From: Arthrobacter alpinus
GTDB taxonomy: Bacteria > Actinomycetota > Actinomycetes > Actinomycetales > Micrococcaceae
Length of the DNA stretch: 64,000 bases
Assembly (NCBI RefSeq): GCF_900105965.1
Contig: NZ_FNTV01000001.1
Coordinates: 3,534,001-3,598,000 of the forward strand
Direction of reading: 5' to 3'
Below, piece by piece: positions 42,834-52,538 of this stretch. Every line of letters starts with the position of its first letter. Position 1 is the stretch's first letter. Made by a program: the position numbers and the translations under genes. The notes under the pieces were generated by a model that ran no database searches, was not told the origin of the DNA, and saw nothing but the letters and a program-made list of their open reading frames with translations.

Positions 42834-44356
42834 GCGAGAATCTTCTTGACGGTGAGCAACCCTTCACCACCGACGATGCACAATCATGGCACCGGGTACA
42901 CCCCGTTTCGCCGCTGGTCCGGGGCTGGGTTGCGGTTGTTGCGGTCATTTTCATTTTTGGACGAAACTCCCTGGAGTCCGTTTTTACAAAGGGCTGGGAC
43001 GGCGGGGATTCGCTTACCGGTGGCACACCTGCGCTGTTCATCGCCGCCATAGTGGGAGGCGCGATCGTCATTTTTGGTGCGGCCTTCTTCCTATCGTGGC
43101 GTTTCACGCGCTACCAGGTCACAGATGAGCATGTGCACATCAACTCCGGGGTGGTGTTCCGCCAGCAGCGGCGCGCACGGATCGATAGGGTGCAGGCCAT
43201 CGATGTTGTGCAGCCGCTTGTGGCGCGCGCCTTTGGGCTGGCCGAGCTGAAGTTTGAGGTGGCCGACGGCGGGAAGTCGGCCATGAAGCTTTCCTTCCTC
43301 AAACTTGCCGAGGCCAAGCGGCTCCGGGCGGCCATTCTTGCCCGAGCCGCCGGTGTGGCGCTCGATCCGGAAGCGCCGGGGCAAGTGCAGGAGGCCCCCG
43401 AGACGCTCGTGCTGGCATTGAAGCCGGGCCGGATCATTGGCGCGGCCCTCTTCGGCAGCACAACTATTGTGGCGGTGTGCGTCATCGTGGCGGCCGTCGT
43501 GGCCGTTGCCTGGAGCGGGGAACCCGGTATTTTGGTTGGTGCGGTGCCCCTGTTCATCGGTATTGGTGCCGCGTATTGGAAGAACATCACGGGCGAGTTC
43601 AATTTCCGGGTGGCTCTTTCGCCCGACGGCGTGCGCCTGCACTACGGCCTCTTGGAGACTCGTTCGCAAACGATTCCGCCAGGCCGCGTTCAGGCCGTTG
43701 GCATCACCCAAGGACCCCTCTGGCGGCTTTTCGGTTGGTACCGGGTGCATGTGAACGTGGCGGGCTACGGCACAGACCCTTCTGACCATGGCTCCAGGAC
43801 GGTACTGCTGCCGGTGGGGACCCTGGATGAAGTCATGGCCGTGCTGGGTCTGATCTTTCCGGATCCGGGCGTGGACAGCCCCTTCGAGGTGTTTGGTGCC
43901 GGTCTGCGTGGCCCCGGGGATGCCAACGGTTTCGTCCACTCGCCACGCTCCGCCCGCTGGATCGATCCGCTGTCCTGGCGACGCAACGCCTTCCGGGCCA
44001 CCGAGACCGCCTTGCTCTGCCGACGCGGCGTGATCTTCCGCAGCCTGCAGGTGGTGCCGCATGAACGGACCCAATCGCTGGGGCTGCGCCAGGGCCCGCT
44101 GATGGCCGCCCTTGGACTGGTGGACTTTGAGCTGCATTCAACGGCGGGGCCCATCCGCCCTTTGGTGCACCACATGTCCCTGGCCAACGGGCTGCAACTT
44201 TTTGACGAGCAGGCCGCCCGTGCAGCCACGGCCCGGCGCATCCACCGGAACGAAAAGTGGCTCGCAACTCCGATGGTCGAGGCTGTCGATCCTGTTGCGG
44301 CACCTGAGGACACAGAACAACACTTGCGCACCGAGGAGCATGAACGTGGCTATTAA
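42830..44356 (+). CDS. Multi-PH-domain (bPH2, YdbT-like) membrane protein
   Basis: A 508-residue protein with paired transmembrane helices (about residues 30-45 and 65-88, and again near 205-250) and up to three bPH2 domains: FTRYQVTDEHVHINSGVVFR, VALSPDGVRLHYGLLETRSQ and FRATETALLCRRGVIFRSLQ are their repeated openings, each followed by an R-x-Q-x-(V/L) strand. It works with the preceding small PH protein. The GTG start overlaps that gene (GTGA). Cellular role in Actinobacteria unknown. Confidence 0.85.
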   Translation: MSENLLDGEQPFTTDDAQSWHRVHPVSPLVRGWVAVVAVIFIFGRNSLESVFTKGWDGGDSLTGGTPALFIAAIVGGAIVIFGAAFFLSWRFTRYQVTDEHVHINSGVVFRQQRRARIDRVQAIDVVQPLVARAFGLAELKFEVADGGKSAMKLSFLKLAEAKRLRAAILARAAGVALDPEAPGQVQEAPETLVLALKPGRIIGAALFGSTTIVAVCVIVAAVVAVAWSGEPGILVGAVPLFIGIGAAYWKNITGEFNFRVALSPDGVRLHYGLLETRSQTIPPGRVQAVGITQGPLWRLFGWYRVHVNVAGYGTDPSDHGSRTVLLPVGTLDEVMAVLGLIFPDPGVDSPFEVFGAGLRGPGDANGFVHSPRSARWIDPLSWRRNAFRATETALLCRRGVIFRSLQVVPHERTQSLGLRQGPLMAALGLVDFELHSTAGPIRPLVHHMSLANGLQLFDEQAARAATARRIHRNEKWLATPMVEAVDPVAAPEDTEQHLRTEEHERGY

Positions 44357-45272
44357 GCCTGGCCGTCTAGGTATTGGAATCATTGGGGCAGGCAAGGTTG
44401 GCGCCGTTTTAGGTGCTGCCCTGCGCGGTGCCGGGCACGCCGTCGTCGGGGTTTCAGCGGTTTCGGAAGCCTCCAAGGAGCGCGCCGAGATGCTTCTTCC
44501 GGGCGTCCCGGTGCTGGAGGTTGCGCAGATTGTTGAGCGGGCGGAGCTTGTCCTGCTCGCCGTTCCGGACGATGTCCTTCCCGAACTTGTGGCTGGTCTT
44601 GGAGCCATGGGGGCGTGGCAGGTGGGCCAGTTGGTGGCACACACCTCGGGGCGTTTCGGTGTGGGCGTCCTGGCCTCCGTGAAGGCGGCCGGTGGCATCC
44701 CGCTGGCTTTGCACCCGGCCATGACGTTCACCGGGATGAGCCTGGATTTGGCCCGGCTCACCGACTGCAATTTTGGTATCACGGCCGATCCCGCCATGCT
44801 CCCCATCGCTCAAGCCTTGGTGGTTGAAATGGGTGCGGAACCGGTGGTCATCGCCGAGGCAGACCGTGTTCTTTACCACGCGGCGCTGGCCCATTCGGCA
44901 AATCACATGGTCACGCTGGTGGCCCAGGCGGCACAGATTCTGGGCGACATTGGCGTTGAATCGCCGAGCCAGCTGCTTGGCCCGCTGCTGCGTGCCTCAC
45001 TGGAAAATGCGCTGGCATCCGGTGAATCCGCGCTGACCGGCCCGGTTGCGCGCGGCGACATTGGCACCGTGGCCGCCCACTCGGCGGCCTTGCGCGAGCA
45101 CGCCCTGGATACCGGATCCGGGGATGTCCTTGAGGCTTATCTGGCCATGGCAGGTGCAACCGCAGCAAGGGCCGCCCGGCGCAGGCTGCTCTCCGCGGAG
45201 GCGTATCTTGGAGTGCAGGCCGCGTTGACTGCGGACGACGCCGGACCCGCCACCGGGTCCCCGGCCGCTTAA
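44340..45272 (+). CDS. Rossmann-fold/DUF2520 dehydrogenase-like protein
   Basis: A 310-residue protein. N-terminal NAD(P)-binding fold [21 protein letters not shown], then [14 protein letters not shown] and a middle [11 protein letters not shown] motif; the C-terminal helical DUF2520 domain contains [16 protein letters not shown] and [13 protein letters not shown]. Members resemble ketopantoate reductase and hydroxyacid dehydrogenases. The next gene is panC, so a role in pantoate supply is plausible but unproven. ATG 44340 is one base from the AGGAG; GTG 44346, seven bases from it, may be the true start. It overlaps the PH-domain gene. Confidence 0.82.
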   Translation: MNVAIKPGRLGIGIIGAGKVGAVLGAALRGAGHAVVGVSAVSEASKERAEMLLPGVPVLEVAQIVERAELVLLAVPDDVLPELVAGLGAMGAWQVGQLVAHTSGRFGVGVLASVKAAGGIPLALHPAMTFTGMSLDLARLTDCNFGITADPAMLPIAQALVVEMGAEPVVIAEADRVLYHAALAHSANHMVTLVAQAAQILGDIGVESPSQLLGPLLRASLENALASGESALTGPVARGDIGTVAAHSAALREHALDTGSGDVLEAYLAMAGATAARAARRRLLSAEAYLGVQAALTADDAGPATGSPAA

Positions 45273-45357
45273 GATATTAACTGGCCAAGTGACGGCCTGC
45301 CGGCTGTATCGCGGGCTTTCACTGTGTGATTTGTATGGATTGAAGAGAGTGAAGAGC

Positions 45358-46272
45358 ATGAGCATTGCCTTGGTGACCACGATTGCCGAGCTGCGGGCGC
45401 GCACCAGCGAAAAGCTGCGCGAGGTGGAGGCTTCGGGCGGGTCAAAGTCACTGGGGCTGGTGCCCACCATGGGTGCGCTGCACCACGGGCATGCCACTTT
45501 GGCCCGCCGGGCTGTGGCGGAAAACTCCGTTGTGGTGGCTTCAGTGTTTGTGAACCCGTTGCAGTTTGGTGATGCCCAGGACCTGGCCCGCTACCCGCGC
45601 ACCACGGACGCCGATCTGGCGCTGCTGGATGAAGCCGGTGTTGACTTCATGTTTGCGCCCTCCGTGGAGGAGATGTACCCCGACGGCGAACCGTCGATCC
45701 GTGTTACGGCCGGAACGATGGGCGAGATCCATGAGGGTGCCTCGCGCCCCGGGCACTTCGACGGCGCCTTGACAGTGGTGTCCAAGCTGCTTCATGTGGC
45801 TTTGCCCAACGAAGGATTGGCCGCACCTGGTGGCCGTCCGGCGTATCGCGCATACTTTGGCCAGAAGGACGCCCAGCAGCTGACCCTTGTCCGCCGTATG
45901 GTCGCGGACCTGAACTTCCCGGTTGAGATCGTGCCGGTTTCGATTGTTCGTGATCCGGACGGCCTGGCAACCTCCAGCCGAAACCGATTCCTCTCTGAGC
46001 AGGAACGTACCGCCGCCCTGGTGCTCTCACGCGCACTGGGGCTGCTGGCGAGCCGTGCACAGGCCCACGAGCCGCTGGACATCGCCTCGGCGGAAGCGTT
46101 GGTGCGCAGCGCCCCCGGTGTGGAGCTGGATTACCTGGAAGTTGTTGACCCGCAGACATTGGCTCCGCGAGCCGAGAACTGCCAAGACACTCCTTTCACA
46201 GGCGAGGCCATCGCGCTCATTGCCGCCAAGGTGGGCTCGGTCCGCCTCATCGACAACATGCGGCTGGGCTAG
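45358..46272 (+). CDS. panC: Pantothenate synthetase
   Basis: A 304-residue enzyme: [18 protein letters not shown] (ATP-binding HxGH-type motif), [68 protein letters not shown] and [13 protein letters not shown] (KMSKS-like loop). It condenses pantoate with beta-alanine using ATP. ATG 45358 fits the family start and follows GAAGAGAG. A 20-residue upstream extension of the frame lacks conservation. panB and panD are not in the window. Confidence 0.95.
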   Translation: MSIALVTTIAELRARTSEKLREVEASGGSKSLGLVPTMGALHHGHATLARRAVAENSVVVASVFVNPLQFGDAQDLARYPRTTDADLALLDEAGVDFMFAPSVEEMYPDGEPSIRVTAGTMGEIHEGASRPGHFDGALTVVSKLLHVALPNEGLAAPGGRPAYRAYFGQKDAQQLTLVRRMVADLNFPVEIVPVSIVRDPDGLATSSRNRFLSEQERTAALVLSRALGLLASRAQAHEPLDIASAEALVRSAPGVELDYLEVVDPQTLAPRAENCQDTPFTGEAIALIAAKVGSVRLIDNMRLG

Positions 46273-46287
46273 CGGGTCTCGTTCCAC

Positions 46288-46357
46288 AAAAAAGCCGCCG
46301 CTCCTGACATCCGCCGCCGGTAGATCGGCGGCGGATGTCAGGAGCAGCGGCATTTTT
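46288..46357. terminator. Very strong bidirectional terminator
   Basis: A stem of about 32 bp with one mismatch (arms 46288-46319 and 46326-46357, six-base loop) has A6 on one side and T5 on the other. It separates the convergent panC and ribokinase genes. Confidence 0.93.
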
Positions 46358-46368
46358 CATGCCCCGTG

Positions 46369-47298
46369 CTAGATCTTGGCCGCTACTTCCGCGGCCGTGG
46401 GGTACGCGGTTTGCGTGCCCTTCCTCGTCGCGGCCAGGGCAGCCGCAACTGAGGCATAACGGGCTGCCGCCACGAGGGAGTCGCCGGCTGCGAGGCGTGC
46501 GGCAACCCCTCCGGTGAAAGCGTCGCCGGCCCCTGTGGTGTCCACGGCGTCCACAACTGTGGGTGCAATGCGAACCACCGGCTCGGCCGTGTTGGTGGAA
46601 TCCAGCACCACCGATCCGTCCGCGCCCAGCGTTAGCAAAACTTTCTGCAGTCCGCGCCCGGCAAACGCGCCGACGGCGTCAAGCCACGCATCCAGGGGAG
46701 CGTCCGCAGATGGCATCGCGAAGCCGCCAAGGAACTCGGAGGCCTCGTGCGCGTTGACGAGGAGAACGTCCGTCAGGTGCGCCAAGGCGTCGGCGACCGG
46801 AGCGTACGGCGAAAGATTCAGCAGAACGGTTGCCCCGGCGTCGTGCCCGGCCTGGGCGGCGGCCTGCACGGTCTCCAGCGAGACCTCAAGGCACAAGCAC
46901 ACCACGCCCGCGCCGTCGAACACGGCCGGGGCCATGTCAGCAGGCGTCAGGGTCGCGTTGGCGCCGGCCGAGATAATGATGCTGTTTTCGCCCCGGGCGT
47001 CCACGGAGATCACGGCAACACCGGTGGATTCCAAAACGCGCCGAACATGGCTCACGTCCACGCCCGCACCGGCCGTTGAGGCCACGAGCATGTCGCCATT
47101 TGCGTCCTGTCCCACGGCACCAATCAGCGTCACGTTCCCACCCAACTTGGCGGCCGAGACGGCCTGGTTGGCGCTCTTGCCGCCAGGGTTCACGGCGAAG
47201 CCGTTGCCGTGCAGCGTTTCGCCGGGGGAGGGGAGTCGCTCGGTGTAAATCGTGAGGTCGGCATTCAGGGAGCCGGCAACAACAATGCGGGCGCTCAT
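46369..47298 (-). CDS. rbsK: Ribokinase
   Basis: A 309-residue PfkB-family kinase: VAGSLNADLTIYTERLPSPG, VNPGGKSANQAVSAAKLGG (substrate loop) and DAVDTTGAGDAFTGGVAARL (catalytic Asp). It phosphorylates ribose released by the nucleoside hydrolase encoded two genes upstream in the same operon. Its ATG overlaps the transporter stop by four bases, so the three are coupled. Control is likely by the divergent LacI regulator. Confidence 0.92.
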   Translation of the reverse strand: MSARIVVAGSLNADLTIYTERLPSPGETLHGNGFAVNPGGKSANQAVSAAKLGGNVTLIGAVGQDANGDMLVASTAGAGVDVSHVRRVLESTGVAVISVDARGENSIIISAGANATLTPADMAPAVFDGAGVVCLCLEVSLETVQAAAQAGHDAGATVLLNLSPYAPVADALAHLTDVLLVNAHEASEFLGGFAMPSADAPLDAWLDAVGAFAGRGLQKVLLTLGADGSVVLDSTNTAEPVVRIAPTVVDAVDTTGAGDAFTGGVAARLAAGDSLVAAARYASVAAALAATRKGTQTAYPTAAEVAAKI

Positions 47299-48713
47299 GA
47301 AGCAACCTCGGCAGCAACAGGCTTAGGTACAAGCAACGAGGCGGCAAAGGCTGCTGCTGTGATGATCATGGCAACCACCACCACCGTCACATAGGAACCC
47401 TGTCCACCCAGGGGCGCGGTGGCCACGAGGATGGCCGGAAGCACCAGGAAGCTGAGCCCGGCGCCCAGGTTGAAGGCTCCCGCGTTCATGCCAGGCAGGA
47501 ATCCGGGATTTCCTTCGGGGGAGAGCACCACGCCAAGACCGTTGAGCATGATGTTCACGGTACCGGCGTACATGATGCCCAGCAAGACCGTTCCGGTGAT
47601 CATCATGGGCAGGCTGTGCAGGCCCAGGAAAGCGATGATGGCCAGGGCCGCAACGCTTCCCAACAGGCCGATGCGGAGCATCTTCGTGTAGCCAATTACG
47701 GGGGCGAGGCGTCCGGTGATGGGTCCAAAGATCCAGCCAAGGAGGGCATACGGGGTGAGGATCAGCAGGCTCATCTGCGTGGCACCGATGTTGAAACCGG
47801 GGTCGACCGCTTGAACATAGGCGGGCACAATGCCGTTGATGACGGCGAAGATGCCCGTCATGGTCAGCATGGTGGTTAGCAGCGGAGCCCAGGTGGAGCG
47901 GCGTCGAAGGTGAACAATTTCCACCATGGGCTGGTCGGTGACCTTTTCCACCTTCCAGAAGGCCATGAAGGAGACAATGGAAACCAAAGCCAGGGCCAGC
48001 GCCGCCACGAGCGGGACGGTGGTGATGCCGCCAACCAACTTGGTGGCCTCGTTCAGGGCGGTAAGCAGTGCACCCACGGCTATGACGATGAACAGGACGC
48101 CAAGCCAGTCCATGCGGGTTCCGGCGCCGGGCTTGCTTTCCCCGGCAAGAATGAACAGCAACACAACCGCTACAGCCGCGATGGCCACCATGAGCCAGAA
48201 GATGCTGCGGAAACCAAAGTGTTCGGCAAAGTAGCCGCCAACGAAGGAGTCAATGCCTGCGATCCCACCGTTGACAGCGGTGACCAGGCCCATGAGTGCG
48301 CCGTACTTCTTGGGATCCTTCACGGCGGAATGGAGCATGATCAGGCAGAGCGGAACCGTGGGTCCGCTGACGCCCTGGATGATGCGGCCAACAAAGAGCC
48401 ACGTGATGTCTGGTGCCATGGCGGAAATGATGGAGCCAACACCCATCATGACCATCATGCCGATGAGAACCTTCTTGCGCCCGATGATGTCACTCAGGCG
48501 GGGCAGGAACAAGGAAAAGACGGCGGCCGCCGTGAAGAACCAGGTTTGGGACAGGCCAATCGAGGCCTGGCTGGCGTTGAGTTCCTCGCCCATGGTGACC
48601 AGGGCGGGGCTGAGCATTGAGGCGTTGAGCTGGAAGGCCACGCAGGCCGTTAGCAATGCCACCATGAGGGCTGTGACGTTGCCGGACTTCTTCAGGGTTG
48701 GCGACAAGCTCAT
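47295..48713 (-). CDS. MFS permease, probably nucleoside uptake
   Basis: A 472-residue transporter with 13-14 hydrophobic helices. MFS motifs: RLSDIIGRKKVLIG (loop 2-3), VGRIIQGVSGPTVPLCLIML (motif B) and GVTAVNGG-like motif C at VTAVNGGIAGIDSFVGGYFA. The overall pattern is DHA2-like, but its place between nucleoside hydrolase and ribokinase, overlapping both by four bases, points to import of nucleosides or ribose rather than drug export. That assignment is contextual. Confidence 0.85.
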   Translation of the reverse strand: MSLSPTLKKSGNVTALMVALLTACVAFQLNASMLSPALVTMGEELNASQASIGLSQTWFFTAAAVFSLFLPRLSDIIGRKKVLIGMMVMMGVGSIISAMAPDITWLFVGRIIQGVSGPTVPLCLIMLHSAVKDPKKYGALMGLVTAVNGGIAGIDSFVGGYFAEHFGFRSIFWLMVAIAAVAVVLLFILAGESKPGAGTRMDWLGVLFIVIAVGALLTALNEATKLVGGITTVPLVAALALALVSIVSFMAFWKVEKVTDQPMVEIVHLRRRSTWAPLLTTMLTMTGIFAVINGIVPAYVQAVDPGFNIGATQMSLLILTPYALLGWIFGPITGRLAPVIGYTKMLRIGLLGSVAALAIIAFLGLHSLPMMITGTVLLGIMYAGTVNIMLNGLGVVLSPEGNPGFLPGMNAGAFNLGAGLSFLVLPAILVATAPLGGQGSYVTVVVVAMIITAAAFAASLLVPKPVAAEVAS

Positions 48714-49714
48714 GCGTCAACCTCGCCAATACGCACAAGTGAATCCGTGACCATGTCCCAGAACTTCTTGTGGTCCAGTGTCACGGCTACGGAGGTCTTG
48801 CAGTCTGCGGGAGCCGGGGCGCGGAAATCCGCCACGGTCATGCCCAGGGTCAGCGTGCCGGTGAGTTCAATGTCAACGGGCACTTTCACCGTGGTCATGA
48901 CAGTGGGGTCGATGACGTAGGCCACGGCGCACGGGTCATGAACGGGTGGGAAGTCAAAGCCCTGCGCATCCTTGTACGTCTTGGCGAAGAAGTCCATGAG
49001 CTCCATGACGAACTTGGCCGGCTTGGTGCCTACGGCGTCGATCGCGGCAACTACCTCATCGGTGGCCAGCGCCTGGTGTGTCAGGTCGAGGCCAACCATG
49101 ACAACGTCCCAGCCAGCGTTGAACACAATGTGCGCAGCTTCGGGATCGATCTTGATGTTGAACTCGGCTACGGGGCTCCAGTTGCCCACGTGGTAGCCGC
49201 CGCCCATGAGGACAACTTCCTTCACGCGCTCCACGATCCGAGGTTCCTTGCGGGCGGCCATGGCGATGTTGGTCAATCCGGCCGTGGGTACCAAGGTGAT
49301 GGTGCCGGGTTCGTGGGACATAACAAGCTCAATGATGAGGTCGACGGCGTGGCGCGGGTCAAGTTCGATCGTGGACTCGGGCTGTTCCGGGCCGTCCATG
49401 CCGCTTTCCCCGTGGATATCCGGTGCTGTTTCAATGTTGCGGACCAGGGGCCGGTCGCAGCCGGCGGCGAAGGGAACGCCGGTGATGCCAGCGATGGTGC
49501 CAACGCTCAAGGCATTGCGGGTTACTTTTTCCAGGGTCTGGTTTCCCACCACTGTGGTCACTGCCAGCAGCTCAATGTTGGGGTTTCCGTGAGCCAGCAG
49601 CATTGCTACGGCATCGTCGTGGCCGGGGTCGCAGTCAAGAATGATCTTGCGAGGCTCTGTGGCTGACAGGCTCGGGGCCGTTGCGGCGTTATTGGAAGAT
49701 GCTTCCGTGTTCAC
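48710..49714 (-). CDS. Nucleoside hydrolase
   Basis: A 334-residue enzyme of the inosine-uridine nucleoside hydrolase family: ILDCDPGHDDAVAMLLAHG (calcium-binding aspartates), LMGGGYHVGNWSPVAEFNI (conserved NxxxD region), GLDLTHQALAT and PPVHDPCAVAYV. It splits nucleosides to base and ribose; ribokinase downstream traps the ribose. The start is GTG 49714 with GGAG about eight bases upstream. First gene of the operon; two LacI-type operators lie in its promoter region. Confidence 0.92.
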   Translation of the reverse strand: MNTEASSNNAATAPSLSATEPRKIILDCDPGHDDAVAMLLAHGNPNIELLAVTTVVGNQTLEKVTRNALSVGTIAGITGVPFAAGCDRPLVRNIETAPDIHGESGMDGPEQPESTIELDPRHAVDLIIELVMSHEPGTITLVPTAGLTNIAMAARKEPRIVERVKEVVLMGGGYHVGNWSPVAEFNIKIDPEAAHIVFNAGWDVVMVGLDLTHQALATDEVVAAIDAVGTKPAKFVMELMDFFAKTYKDAQGFDFPPVHDPCAVAYVIDPTVMTTVKVPVDIELTGTLTLGMTVADFRAPAPADCKTSVAVTLDHKKFWDMVTDSLVRIGEVDA

Positions 49715-49796
49715 TTAATTTCTCCACGTCGTTGGGGTGGTCCCGGATAACCGGGGGTGGTGCGATGGAATTAGTCTGACACCTGGCCACGCCAGC

Positions 49797-49810
49797 GTCA
49801 AGCGCTTAAC
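49797..49810. promoter_or_regulatory. LacI-type operator 1
   Basis: GTCAAGCGCTTAAC is a near-perfect palindrome with the central CG of LacI/GalR sites. It lies 83 bases upstream of the nucleoside hydrolase start. A minus-strand TTGACG overlaps its edge and may be the -35 box of the operon. Confidence 0.8.
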
Positions 49811-49819
49811 GTGATTCGC

Positions 49820-49833
49820 GTCAAGCGCTTGAC
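49820..49833. promoter_or_regulatory. LacI-type operator 2
   Basis: GTCAAGCGCTTGAC is a perfect 14-bp palindrome, centre to centre 23 bases from operator 1 and about two helical turns away, so two repressor dimers could bind the same face. It is 48 bases upstream of the LacI gene start, so autoregulation is likely. Confidence 0.85.
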
Positions 49834-49880
49834 CCGCTGTCTTTCCAGCAAACACTCAGGCACGGCTATACGATCTATTC

Positions 49881-50942
49881 ATGCGTCCCCCAGCAAGCCA
49901 CTCATCGCCCAACAGCGCGCCGCGCAATTCACCAACTCAACGAGTCACCGCCTCCATGGTGGCAGCAAGTGCCGGCGTTTCCGCAGCCACGGTGTCACTC
50001 GTAACCAGTGGCAAGACGGCGGGGCGGGTCTCGGCGGAGAATATTGCCCGCGTGGAGTCCGCCATCAATGAGCTGGGCTACGTTGTTGACGGGCTGGGCA
50101 GCTCCCTGGCCAAGGGGCGCAGCGACATTGTGATCCTGGTGGCCCCGGACGTTTCCAACCCCTTCTACGCCAAGGTCATTGCCGGAGTCAGGGAGTCCAT
50201 CGGCAAGGACTTCCAGCTGTTGCTTTCGGTCACCGATGCCGGGCAGACCCCCGCGCCCAGCGATGTGCGACGCTTGCTGGCCCTGCGCCCGGCGGGACTG
50301 TTGGTCGACGCGCCCAGCTCAGCGTTCCTCGATGAGCTTCGCGTGCCCGATCCCATGGTGCTGCTCGACGCCGCCGGCGTTGCCAGCGACGCTCCCTCGG
50401 TGAACTTCGACGTAGCCCAGGGAGCCCGGCTGTTGGCGGAGCACCTGGCCGCACTGGGGCACCGGAAGGTGGCGTACCTGGACAGCTCAACCGGAACCAC
50501 AACCTTCCAAGTTCGCCGTGAAGCCTTTGCTGCTGCCGCGGCCGGTCTGGGTCTGGAAGTGGTGGCCACAACGTCCTCAACAATCGACGTCGGCACGTCG
50601 GCGCGGGCTTTCACGCAGGCCTGGGCAGGGTGGTCCCGGAAAGGAACCACCGCCGTCGTCTGTGCCACAGATACCCACGCCTACGGTGTTCTCCAAGAAG
50701 CGCGCGTTGCGGGGATCGCAGTTCCCCAGGCGCTCGCCGTCACGGGGTTCGATGATTTGCCATATTCGGAATCCTCCAACCCTTCGCTGACCTCGGTCCA
50801 CCTGCCGGCCTTTGAAATGGGCAGGCTTGCCGGAAAGCACCTGCTGGCGCTCATCTCCGGTGATGAAATTGAACGCCCAGACCTGAGCCTGGAGGCAACT
50901 CTTGTGGTGCGCGGCTCCACAGCAGTCCCCGCAGGCCTGTGA
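49881..50942 (+). CDS. LacI-family regulator of nucleoside salvage
   Basis: A 353-residue repressor. The helix-turn-helix is preceded by about 25 extra residues: ASMVAASAGVSAATVSLVTS, then VESAINELGYVVDGLGSSLA (hinge helix). The effector domain has IVILVAPDVSNPFYAKVIAG, HRKVAYLDSSTGT, CATDTHAYGVLQEARVAG and VTGFDDLPYSESSNPSLTS. It is divergent from the nucleoside hydrolase operon, with two operators in the gap. The ATG is six bases after TACGAT (49869-49874) and has no Shine-Dalgarno sequence, suggesting a leaderless mRNA. The inducer is likely ribose or a nucleoside. Confidence 0.92.
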   Translation: MRPPASHSSPNSAPRNSPTQRVTASMVAASAGVSAATVSLVTSGKTAGRVSAENIARVESAINELGYVVDGLGSSLAKGRSDIVILVAPDVSNPFYAKVIAGVRESIGKDFQLLLSVTDAGQTPAPSDVRRLLALRPAGLLVDAPSSAFLDELRVPDPMVLLDAAGVASDAPSVNFDVAQGARLLAEHLAALGHRKVAYLDSSTGTTTFQVRREAFAAAAAGLGLEVVATTSSTIDVGTSARAFTQAWAGWSRKGTTAVVCATDTHAYGVLQEARVAGIAVPQALAVTGFDDLPYSESSNPSLTSVHLPAFEMGRLAGKHLLALISGDEIERPDLSLEATLVVRGSTAVPAGL

Positions 50943-51025
50943 CATTCATCGGTTCGGGGTGCAATCAGCGCCTTTAATGCCGGCACGGAGGGTTCACCCA
51001 GATTCACCATCTAAACTGGTATCTC

Positions 51026-52525
51026 GTGAGCGCAGAAAATACTTTGACCCCTGAACCCAGTGATGTCTCCGAGCAGATGCTTGTTCGTTTGGACAAGCGT
51101 GCCAAGCTGCTTGAGCGGGGCGAGCAGGCCTACCCGGTAGGGGTGGGTCGTACCCACACGGTTGAGGAAATTCGGGCCAAGTACCCGGATCTCGAAGCAG
51201 ACACCGCCACAGGTGAAATTGTTGGCGTGAGCGGCCGCGTTGTCTATGTGCGCAACAAGGGCAAACTGTGCTTCGCCACCATGCAGTCCGGAGAAGGCAC
51301 CCGCCTCCAGGTCATGCTGTCCCTGGCCAACGTTGGTGAAGACGCCCTCGCTGACTGGAAGTCCCTCGTTGACCTCGGAGACCACGTGTTCTTCAAGGGC
51401 GAGGTCATCAGCTCCCGGACCGGCGAACTCTCCATCATGGCCAGCGAGTGGTCCATGGCGTCCAAGGCACTGCGTCCGCTGCCAGTGCTGCACGCCGAAC
51501 TCTCCGAAGAGATGCGCGTCCGCCAGCGCTACGTTGACTTGATTGTCCGTGACGATGCACGCCGTCAGGTGCGTGCCCGCTCCGCCGTCGTCAAGGCAAT
51601 CCGTGACACCCTCCACGGCGAGGACTACATCGAGCTCGAAACACCCATCCTGCAGCTGGTCCACGGTGGCGCCTCGGCCCGCCCGTTCCGGACCCACCTA
51701 AACGCCTTCGATCAGCCCATGACCCTGCGCATCGCTATTGAGCTCTATCTTAAGCGTGCGGTAGTTGGCGGCATGGACAAGGTCTTTGAAGTTGGACGCA
51801 TTTTCCGCAATGAAGGCGTTGACTCCACGCACAGCCCCGAATTCACCATGCTCGAAGCATATGAGGCATATGGTGACCAATTCACCATGGCTAAAACAAT
51901 GCAGCGTATTATTCTTGCCGCCGCAGATTCCCTGGGCTCCCGTGTCATTGAAAGCGAACGCGGCCCCATCAACCTCGACGGTGAATGGCCTTGGCTGCCG
52001 GTTTACGAAGGTCTTTCCAATGGCGTAGGCCGCGAGATTACTCCGGAAACAACTGCCGAGGAACTTCGCGCAATTGCCGCAGAGCGCGATATCAAGATTG
52101 ATCAGGCGTGGGATGCGGAGAAGCTAGTCACCGAACTGTTTGGTGAAATAGTTGAACCTACACTTATTCAGCCGACTTTTGTTTGCGATTACCCGCCGTC
52201 GGCCCAGCCACTGGCGCGTCCGCACCGGGATAAGCCTAATCTGATTGAAGCCTGGGACCTTATTATTGATGGTCGCGAAACCGGTACCGCATTCTCCGAA
52301 CTCATTGATCCCGTTATCCAGCGTGAACGCCTCACCCGGCAGTCCCTTGCAGCCGCGGCCGGCGATCCTGAGGCCATGGCGCTCGATGAAGACTTCCTGC
52401 GTGCCCTGGAATACGGCGCACCGCCCATGGGCGGTTTGGGATTGGGTGTGGACCGCCTGGTCATGCTCTTCACAGGCGTTGGCATCCGTGAAGCAATTCT
52501 CTTCCCTTTGATGAAACCAGAGTAG
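51026..52525 (+). CDS. lysS: Lysyl-tRNA synthetase, class II
   Basis: A 499-residue enzyme: an OB-fold anticodon domain (VSGRVVYVRNKGKLCFATMQ), then class II motif 1, motif 2 (FEVGRIFRNEGVDSTHSPEF) and motif 3 (GLGLGVDRLVMLFTG). The start is GTG; TAAACT lies eight bases upstream and no ribosome site is obvious. From about 51710 on the gene uses markedly more A/T-ending codons than its 5' half (25 of 60 G+C at 51841-51900 against 39 of 60 at 51421-51480), which suggests recombination or transfer of the 3' part. Confidence 0.96.
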   Translation: MSAENTLTPEPSDVSEQMLVRLDKRAKLLERGEQAYPVGVGRTHTVEEIRAKYPDLEADTATGEIVGVSGRVVYVRNKGKLCFATMQSGEGTRLQVMLSLANVGEDALADWKSLVDLGDHVFFKGEVISSRTGELSIMASEWSMASKALRPLPVLHAELSEEMRVRQRYVDLIVRDDARRQVRARSAVVKAIRDTLHGEDYIELETPILQLVHGGASARPFRTHLNAFDQPMTLRIAIELYLKRAVVGGMDKVFEVGRIFRNEGVDSTHSPEFTMLEAYEAYGDQFTMAKTMQRIILAAADSLGSRVIESERGPINLDGEWPWLPVYEGLSNGVGREITPETTAEELRAIAAERDIKIDQAWDAEKLVTELFGEIVEPTLIQPTFVCDYPPSAQPLARPHRDKPNLIEAWDLIIDGRETGTAFSELIDPVIQRERLTRQSLAAAAGDPEAMALDEDFLRALEYGAPPMGGLGLGVDRLVMLFTGVGIREAILFPLMKPE

Positions 52526-52538
52526 GAGCAGCACGGTT

